Assembly: GCA_030463445.1 (NCBI GenBank)
Contig: JAQGFW010000227.1
Location: forward strand, 1-40,119
Direction of reading: 5' to 3'
DNA: 40,119 bases
Source: Euplotes aediculatus
Taxonomy: Eukaryota; Ciliophora; Spirotrichea; Euplotida; Euplotidae
Numbering within the stretch: position 1 is the stretch's first letter; every line of letters begins with the position of its first letter. Shown here piece by piece: positions 33,727-40,119 of the stretch. Below the pieces are notes generated by a model. It was not told where the DNA came from. It did not search any database and saw nothing but the letters and a program-made list of their open reading frames with translations. A program made the translations under genes and the position numbers.

Positions 33727-34270
33727 GACAAGAGAATCTGAAATTCAACTAATCAGAAATTTCCCGATTACTCTGGTTGCCAAAGGAATCAAACAGTTTG
33801 CTAAAAATCACAAGAACATTGATAGTTCGAGTACAGTTTTCAGCTAATTAATAAAATTAAAATTTATCATAATCTTATAATATGTGCTAATAAACAATTA
33901 TAGAAATGCTTGAAGAATTAAGCATCAAAACAAAAGTCCTTGTTTTCTTCGGTAGGATTAAATATTTATTTATTTCTAAAACTACATATAGAGTGTGATT
34001 GAGAAGATAATAAACAGAATTTTAAGTTGAAACTTAGAAAAGCAAAGGAATTTTGCCAAGCAGATATTTACTCCTTCCTTATTTTTAATACACTTAATTA
34101 CGAAATAACGAAGTAAGTATTTATAGCTTATTATTGTAATAAATATATTTTAATATAGTCTTGAAGAGTTCAATAGACACGAATTTAAGAAAGCTATAAT
34201 TTTGATTGTCGATATTTCGAAGACACATTCAGATATCATGATGCCATATATTCTTCCAAGATTATTATAG
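33727..34270 (+). CDS. Four phased exons ending at UAG
   Basis: The exons 33727-33830, 33904-33951, 33992-34112 and 34159-34270 join in phase across introns of 73, 40 and 46 nt. They read TRESEIQLIRNFPITLVAKG, MLEELSIKTKVLVFFG, KLRKAKEFCQADIYSFLIF, NRHEFKKAIILIVDISKTHS and DIMMPYILPRLL, then UAG at 34268-34270. One UGA lies in exon 3. The UAG is followed directly by GTATTT, so if the message continues, splicing alone would not remove the stop; a genuine C-terminus is the simpler reading. I recognise no family. Confidence 0.75.
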
Positions 34271-36167
34271 GTATTTTAAATATTATTGTTCAAAAGTTAA
34301 TGAGTTTATTCTAATTTCTTCTTTCTATCAAGAAAATCTTAAAATAAAATAGCTTATGCTTTGGATATTAAATAAATAAAAGTTCATTAAAGAAATAAAT
34401 TGTTACAAATATTTTTAATATAATTTCATTTCTATTTAAAAGATTAATTTTATCACAAATGTATTTAGATAAGGCCGAATAATGACCCTTATATTAACTT
34501 CGTATTATCAAATATAAACTTTGAACATTTAAATAGATTTATTTTTACTATCGTTATCTCATTGCAAAATTAATCTATTTGATACCAATTTTTATATTGA
34601 ATTATATATTTTATCAACATTTTCATGAATTTTTGGGATTTATATATTTAATAAATATTTCTTAAGCTCTTTTTAAATTAAAAATAATTAAAAATGATGT
34701 GGAAGCATTTAATGATTGGGCTGTTTTACAAAAAGCACAAGCACTTTGTATTTAAACATCGCCAAGCTCAAAAAGACAAGTTGATCAATCACAAGATTCT
34801 TCACTTTTATTTAATTTATCTTTATTATGCTTATTAACAATGAAAGCTCAAGGAAGAAGTTTCAATACTTTATCAATGTGAAGTCAAAATATACTTCCTA
34901 TTCATATAACCCGACCTTCCTGACAATTACAATTTATATTGAACTATATCTATCTTTGCTATTACTATCAATTAAATTCGATTATTAAATTTTCTATGTT
35001 TAGATTTGTTTATTTTTAAGATATGTAAAAACCCAAAAAACCTGAAATCTAACTCGCTATTAGAATCACTCTTGAGGTTCTATAATAATAGTTCGTTTGA
35101 GTAAACGTAAGATAGAAAACTAAACTATTGGTTCATGGAGAGTCAATTTCTTATTTTCTTCATCTACCAATCATTGCAATTATCTGAATTATTTAACAAA
35201 AGAACTATGCATATATTTTAATAAATAGTATTTTTGAAAAAATTACTTCGATAACTTGTATTACGAGATATTTTTTAAGAAGTTTAGCTTTATTCAGCAA
35301 TTTTTAATTTGATAAAATATAATTCTAAATAACAAAGTAAGAAACTAATTAAACAAACTTTCTTTATCCTCAATGCTTTATTATATTATTTTTTAATATC
35401 GATTTATACATTATTACACAGATATTTCAAAGTTTGAAGTCAGGTTTAGAGATAACATAAAATCTAATTGAATGGCTTAATTTAGATATATTTTCTTTTT
35501 TGAGTAAATTTTAGATTATCTTTATTAATAAAAACATAATTTTAAAAATTACCTTTGTGTGAAAATAATGACACCAATTAAAAAAACACAAAATGAGACC
35601 TCTAAAAAACGATATTCTTCGCTAAAAAAATAACTTTTGCGTTTTCTTAAATATTAATACCTTTTAGCTTTATTTTTGATTTAAATAAGCTAACTACAAT
35701 CTTCACTATGACTTCTCTAATAAATATCATATTATGAGGAATGTAATTTATTAGAGAGTAACTTTATTAAAGGAGTACTATTTTTTAACATCAGTGTTTG
35801 TAGGTTTCTTTCTTAATTTAAAGCTCAAATAATGAAAATCTTGATAAATGCGTTGTTGTGATCGTCTTAATTATTGATGATATTTTACAAAATTCTCTGC
35901 AATTCCTTAAATCAGCTGTTGCTTTATCATTAATAATTTGCTTAAAAGAAAATAATTTTAATACTAATTGTTTTCATTTATTGAGTAAATTCAATAATAC
36001 TTATTAATTCATTCAGATTACATTTCCTTGAAGTTTAAATAGATATAAGAACACAGGTGGCCTTAAATATAAAAATACTTATTTAGTAAATCTGCAGTTT
36101 CAGGTTAATCCATGAAATTAAAATCGAACAGTCTGTGTTGGACCAAGTAAATAAATATTTTTGATAG
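34271..36167 (+). other. Spacer or intron with one ambiguous coding patch
   Basis: Around 34690-34990 two + strand frames are protein-like (MMWKHLMIGLFYKKHKHFVF, open for 47 codons from an ATG at about 34694, and NDVEAFNDWAVLQKAQALCI, open longer but with one UAA). I cannot choose between them, so I do not call an exon. The rest is AT-rich without visible features. Confidence 0.35.
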
Positions 36168-36418
36168 CTCTGGTGTCAGCAGTATTTCTCCTGAGCAGGA
36201 CAGATGTTAGATTGATTTTCAATAAATTCCTATATTCCAGATTCCCAAAATTCCTTTGTTATTTTGTATGTGGTAACCTTAAACATATTAACCTGCTTGT
36301 CGAACTGCAACAGTATTCTAGCTCGATTTCTATTTAGTCCAATAATATTCTAAGCCAACCTTTAACCGAAGATTCTCTCCTTATAATTGCCATTTATATT
36401 GCAGCAAATTTTACATAA
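36168..36418 (+). CDS. Two phased exons, hydrophobic helical segment
   Basis: Exon 36168-36298 and exon 36338-36418, across a 39-nt intron, read LVSAVFLLSRTDVRLIFNKF, YSRFPKFLCYFVCGNLKHIN, and NNILSQPLTEDSLLIIAIYI. The second frame meets UAA at 36416-36418, just after AANFT. A different frame starting after an AG at about 36406 (QQILHNMGLFNLQYPYKYLF) is also open, so the splice structure of the second half is unsure. The family is not recognised. Confidence 0.5.
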
Positions 36419-36789
36419 TATGGGTTTATTCAATCTCCAATATCCATACAAATACTTATTTAGTTGTAATGGCTTTATTATCGCATTAAAACAAGAGCAT
36501 AAAATTAGTTTGAAAGTGAAGCAATTCAGAGAAATATCATAATAAATTGACATTTGGGTTATTCAGTTATTGGCTCATTCTAAGAGGATTATGATTTAAG
36601 ATTTAGTAAATTTGAAGAAGTATCTCATTTATATAACTGATCTTTAAGAATTTGTTCAATAGTTTTCAATCTTACTCAAGCTAATATCAATCAGATTAAA
36701 TGGCAATTTGCTGATATTGTATGTGTGCAGTTCTAAAGTGTCACATTATTTTCCATCCTCATAATTTTTAATAACATTCTATCATATAG

Positions 36790-37177
36790 TAACCCTCAAA
36801 AATAAATCTAGAAAGGTAACTTTTTTTGATAATCAATATTGCAGGATAACTCAAAAATAAAGAAAAATTGTTGCTCTGATTGCAAAAGAGTATCAAACTC
36901 TGATAGCGAAAGTGATTCAAGTTCTGATAGCGAAAGTAATTCAAGTTCTGATAGTGAAAGTGATTCAAGCTCTGATAGTGATGGCGATGAGGAAATACTC
37001 AGCAAAGATATAAAAGGTAAAGCAAATCCAAAAAGAGAGCCAAAGAAAGTTCAAAGTTTTGAAGAGGAAAATAAAGAAGATGACAAAGAATACAGCGAGG
37101 AAGAAATAGTCACCAAGAAGATAAATAAAAATAAGAATAGTAAAAAAGCACAAAGATATGAAAGTGATTCAGATTAA
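36790..37177 (+). CDS. C-terminal exons with acidic SDSE-repeat tail
   Basis: The small exon 36790-36815 (TLKNKSRK) is joined by a 29-nt intron to exon 36845-37177, which runs 110 codons to UAA at 37175-37177. The product starts with a cysteine group (KNCCSDCKR), goes through three and a half copies of SDSESDSS, and ends in a Lys/Glu-rich tail (KKINKNKNSKKAQRYESDSD). It is probably a disordered, phosphorylatable, nuclear segment. In composition it mirrors the Ser/Asp/Lys-rich N-terminus encoded at 111-2394, so it could be the tail of the same protein, though intervening stops argue for a separate gene. Antisense frames across this exon are shadows of the repeat. Confidence 0.78.
36899..36991 (+). 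repeat. 24-nt coding tandem repeat, 3.9 copies
   Basis: The units at 36899, 36923 and 36947 are 24 nt long and nearly identical (starting TCTGATAGCGAAAGT); a partial diverged unit follows at 36971. Each encodes SDSESDSS. The length is a multiple of three, so copy-number change keeps the frame. The serines sit next to acidic residues, which fits casein-kinase-2-type phosphorylation sites. Confidence 0.9.
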
Positions 37178-38954
37178 GCCAAAAAATTGCTAAATTCTAA
37201 TTTCAATTATTTTGATCAAAAATATTTGAAATTCCATCAATTCAATCTTACATTTTCTCATTATATTAATGTTTTAAAAAAATTTAAATCAATAAATAAT
37301 TAAAGAAAAAAGTTAAATATAATAGTCATAAAAAATGAGGTGAGCTTAAAGTTTATTATTTTACACAAGATCGCTTCATTAGATTATTTTTTAAAGTAAA
37401 CTATTGCTCTTGCTTTTAAACTGATTTTCTGGATCTATTCCTCATATTTTTTACTCAAAACATTCCTTTTTTTGCTTAATTATTCATTATTTTCATAAAA
37501 TCAATTTTAATGTATATTTTTATTGTACTTAATTGAATAAACCCTGAAAATACTAATTAATTGTATAAATTTGAGAAAATTCAAATAGAATAAGGTTGAG
37601 AATTTTGATATTTTTTGGTGTTCTGCGTACTTCCATATTCATTTAAACCATAAGTGACCTAACACTAAAATTCCAAATAAACATACACAAAATTATATGT
37701 TTAATTCAAAGAGGAAAATGTTGACAGATTAATAATAATTTCAGCTTTGTTATAAATATTGCATCTGACATATTAAACTCCTATGTTATTTAGATTTTAG
37801 CCATTAAAAATTAATAGACAAATAGTGAATCACATCATCTCTTTTGAAATTAATAAGATTCTATAGATCTTTATAAAAATTTAAACAATGATGAGATATA
37901 TACCAACTTAACTATTGTAAATAGAAAGTTTTATCTACTGAATTATTGAAATTGACAACTATAAGACGAGTTTGTAATAATCATTTCAAGTTTAGTAACT
38001 TTATGAAATTAGACTCTCTCTTCAAAAAATTAGCACTGATGATTATATTACAATCTAATCAAATAAAATTATCCAACTAATTTTCTGAGCCAGTTGATTG
38101 TAAAATAAATAAAAACATCTTAACTATAGTATTTTAAATTTATATAAGTACCTATAGTTATTTGATCCTAAGTTTCTGGGCTGAAAGTCTTTTGTTTTTT
38201 ATTCCATAAAGTATATGATGAAACTGTATCATGTATTCTATAAGGAAATGCAGATTTATAAAGTTACTGTTGAAGATCCGTAATTGATTAACTTTATTCC
38301 TCATCAAATTTTGTACTGCTGTCCACTACATAAAATTTTTGTTGAATATCTTTATCGATGTTTTTATTTGTTATCTATGCATAAAATTATTTTTTAATAA
38401 ATATAATATTTAGTTATTATAATAATTAGCATAATATATCTAATTTCAGAAATTACTAAAACTTAATAAAAATCATTAGTCAAAGCAAACATAGATAAAT
38501 TTACATTTTGAATTATGAGCAGTTACTAAACTGTTAATTTATAAAATAGATTAATCTCAATACTAATATTAAATCGATTGACTGTAAAAATCCGATTCAA
38601 AATGTATATCTGTTGTTTGAACTCTCCTTAAATTTTGAAAAATATTGGCTATTTGAGAAAGACAAAGGGGTTTAATGTAATAAATATGTAACAAAAATTA
38701 ATATGGAATAGAGTTATAATTTATTACTCCAGTTATAATTAAATATGTCACTGGAGAGTAAATTTATAGTTTTAGAATATTCATTTTTTATTCAAAATTA
38801 TAAACGATACTCTACGATTTTATTAAGTCAGACAATTAGTAAACGCATTATTTTATAGCTATTTAATTCAAGACAAGAATATATTAATGGTTGTTGTGTC
38901 ACACTTAGATACTATTGTGTTTTTCGTACTTAAAAAAAGTGAAGTCAGTAAACC
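37178..38954. other. AT-rich spacer, no feature seen
   Basis: After the UAA at 37175 the same frame stays open for about 45 codons (KKLLNSNFNYFDQKYLKF), but without splice sites or repeats to support it. The rest shows no exon, repeat or element motif. This is the likeliest gene boundary in the right half of the chromosome. Confidence 0.4.
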
Positions 38955-39413
38955 ATGCAAGGACTACTCTCGATTTACATGAAGCTTCAGTACTTTATCG
39001 ACACGTGAATTAAATCAAATCCTCAAGTAGTCTGACATGGAAACCATTATGAAGACAAGTCAAGATGGTTTTTTTGGATGTGCAAGTACAAGATGAAAAT
39101 TGAATTACTTAAGTAATACAAAGGATTGCTGCTAAGATCTTTGAAATTGCTTCTTAGGCATATTTTAAATGACAACGAATACAACAATAAAATTATTGGA
39201 GTTAGAAATAATAATGATAGAAGTAATTCTAAGCTTGATTCATTCTCAAAATTATCTTATTACGTTCATATGCTAACTGTATAGTATTTTTATTTTATAC
39301 TATCTTAACATTAATAAAAGTATATATATTTTTAGTATAAATCAAATCTTTACCATCATAAAGTAAAAGCTTATTTTTTAAGATGCTTTTCTGATCGCTG
39401 TTGGAAGATTTTA
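38955..39413 (+). CDS. Right-end gene, first four exons
   Basis: The exons 38955-39112, 39158-39263, 39336-39362 and 39383-39413 join in phase across introns of 45, 72 and 20 nt. The ATG at 38955 is the only start that avoids a UAA just upstream in this frame. The product begins MQGLLSIYMKLQYFIDTC, continues GNHYEDKSRWFFWMCKYKMK and IRGV-like Asn/Ser-rich sequence (NNNDRSNSKLDSFSKLSYY), and carries three UGA codons. Two other frames are open for 40-50 codons over the first exon but cannot be spliced onward. It may be a small separate gene, as expected near a Euplotes chromosome end, or the last part of a longer one. The family is not recognised. Confidence 0.68.
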
Positions 39414-39869
39414 GTAAACTTAAAATTTAATTAATATATATACGATGGAATTAGTAAATACTTTTGACAATGCAATAGTTTTCTTAATGTTGACAAAATA
39501 ATCCTTTCAAAATATAGCTTGCATGTCTATTCTTGGATCTAAAAAAGATCCGTCTCTTGAAGTAATGTTGATTTTGAAAATTTTTGTATTTAATTTTATT
39601 TATTACAAGAAATTGTGATTAGTTTGATTTGAATTTAAATATTAACTACAACTCTAAAACATTGTTTTAAATGTATATTAGCTTATAAAATAACTTATAA
39701 AAGGTCTATGAATAATGATAATAGATTTATTATAATATCTGCCCTTTTCATAAATCAATGCTAAGTGAGAGAAAGAAAAAACCTGAGCAAATTTGAATGA
39801 AATATAATCTTTTTTTTAAATACTCTTTATTTTGTTCAAAATTAGCTCCAATTCATTAACCTTAAAAAG
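39414..39869. other. Probable intron of the right-end gene
   Basis: A frame from ATG at about 39444 (MELVNTFDNAIVFLMLTK) reaches AAA TAA, the classic Euplotes +1 frameshift context, but shifting there soon hits another stop. No exon with matching phase was confirmed. It probably contains one or two missed small exons. Confidence 0.35.
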
Positions 39870-39910
39870 AAAATTCTTCATATAAGAAAAGGAAGAATAG
39901 TGAAGCTTAA
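39870..39910 (+). CDS. Probable terminal exon of right-end gene, KKRK tail
   Basis: After an AG at 39868-39869, two bases plus twelve codons read NSSYKKRKNSEA and then UAA at 39908-39910. The basic KKRK suggests nuclear localisation. The stop lies about 180 nt from the telomere, the normal distance for a Euplotes 3' untranslated region. The link to the exons ending at 39413 is not shown. Confidence 0.5.
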
Positions 39911-40091
39911 TTAAGAAAAAATCCTAAGAGAAATAAAAGAATGTAAGGGTGCTTTTATAAGAATGAAATAAAATTCGTATTAGATTACAACTCTGAATAA
40001 TCTTCTTTTAGTATTTAGTCTTGATAAAAAACTCCTGGGCTTGACATTTTTGGCTTAATTATATTTTATTTCAATAACAAAATATGAAAGT
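39911..40091 (+). other. Right subtelomere and 3' untranslated region
   Basis: This is 181 nt of AT-rich sequence between the last stop and the right telomere. It must hold the polyadenylation site of the last gene. No defined signal is visible beyond the breakage element at its end. Confidence 0.5.
40070..40074 (-). other. Right chromosome-breakage element, E-Cbs core
   Basis: TTCAA on the + strand is TTGAA read inward from the telomere. It starts on the 18th base after the telomere junction, leaving exactly 17 nt between. It matches the Euplotes breakage core and its spacing in retained DNA, which identifies the genus and shows that the end was made by programmed chromosome breakage. Confidence 0.85.
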
Positions 40092-40119
40092 GGGGTTTTG
40101 GGGTTTTGGGGTTTTGGGG
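40092..40119. repeat. Right telomere, G4T4 repeat
   Basis: Three and a half units of GGGGTTTT, exactly 28 nt, run to the last base and are the mirror of the left end. Together they show a complete chromosome with both natural ends. Confidence 0.97.

Noticed and set aside
6151-34270. A cohesin or condensin-type HEAT-repeat identity for the large gene.
   Set aside because: Helix-rich text and Ser/Lys tails are suggestive, but no signature motif of those families could be aligned.
36338-36415. Resemblance of SLLIIAIYIAANF to the C-terminal segment of origin-recognition subunit 5.
   Set aside because: Only about a dozen residues match a loose pattern, and the following residues and neighbouring exons do not support it.
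36768-37153. Antisense open frames of 62-66 codons.
   Set aside because: They are mirror frames of the SDSE repeat exon, which has clear splice sites and a coding-type repeat on the + strand.
1-40119. tRNA, rRNA, CRISPR or bacterial-type regulatory features.
   Set aside because: None was seen. The telomeres, introns and code show a ciliate nuclear chromosome, where the bacterial classes do not apply.

Overview
This window is a complete linear chromosome from the somatic macronucleus of a ciliate, almost certainly Euplotes. It begins with exactly 28 nt of C4A4 repeat and ends with exactly 28 nt of G4T4 repeat. The Euplotes chromosome-breakage core (TTGAA type) lies 17 nt inside the right telomere and, as a TTGAG variant, 17 nt inside the left one. 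The exons read with the Euplotes code: UGA is used as cysteine, and UAA/UAG are absent from nearly all well-phased exons. Most macronuclear chromosomes in this genus are a few kb and carry one gene; this one is 40 kb and very AT-rich.

A standard-code ORF search finds almost nothing because the coding sequence is cut into many short exons with in-frame UGA. Read by hand, there are about 45 plausible exons, all on the + strand, separated by GT...AG introns of two classes: mini-introns of about 20-55 nt, and introns of hundreds to thousands of nt. The best-supported stretch is 111-3763, where 16 exons join in phase to give about 504 residues. It starts 83 nt inside the telomere with a Ser/Lys/Asp-rich, probably disordered N-terminus and then enters a folded part. 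Further phased exon clusters lie at 6151-6923, 8480-8612, 12966-14398, 15882-16628, 18291-18448, 23632-25413, 29750-30076, 33109-34270, 36168-37177 and 38955-39910. The last ends about 180 nt from the right telomere. I could not join the clusters across the long introns, so I cannot say whether this is one giant gene or several in tandem. In-frame stops at 33448, 34268 and 37175 favour several, or mark errors in my model. I recognise no protein family with confidence. The products look helical, lysine-rich and probably nuclear, with one cysteine-rich CxC exon and an acidic SDSE-repeat tail.

The long introns and spacers hold decayed mobile elements, which is unexpected in a macronuclear chromosome. 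They include a minus-strand LINE with endonuclease and reverse-transcriptase motifs (about 10.5-12.2 kb), a plus-strand Tc1/mariner transposase with DD34E spacing (about 17.4-18.0 kb), and a probable minus-strand Tc1-type N-terminus (28.4-28.8 kb). A symmetric 374-nt hairpin with a GC-rich core abuts an exon at 6914-7287. In the element-derived stretches, in-frame UAA/UAG sit where glutamine would fit and at least one UGA sits at a conserved Trp position. This suggests either C-to-T decay or a foreign code.
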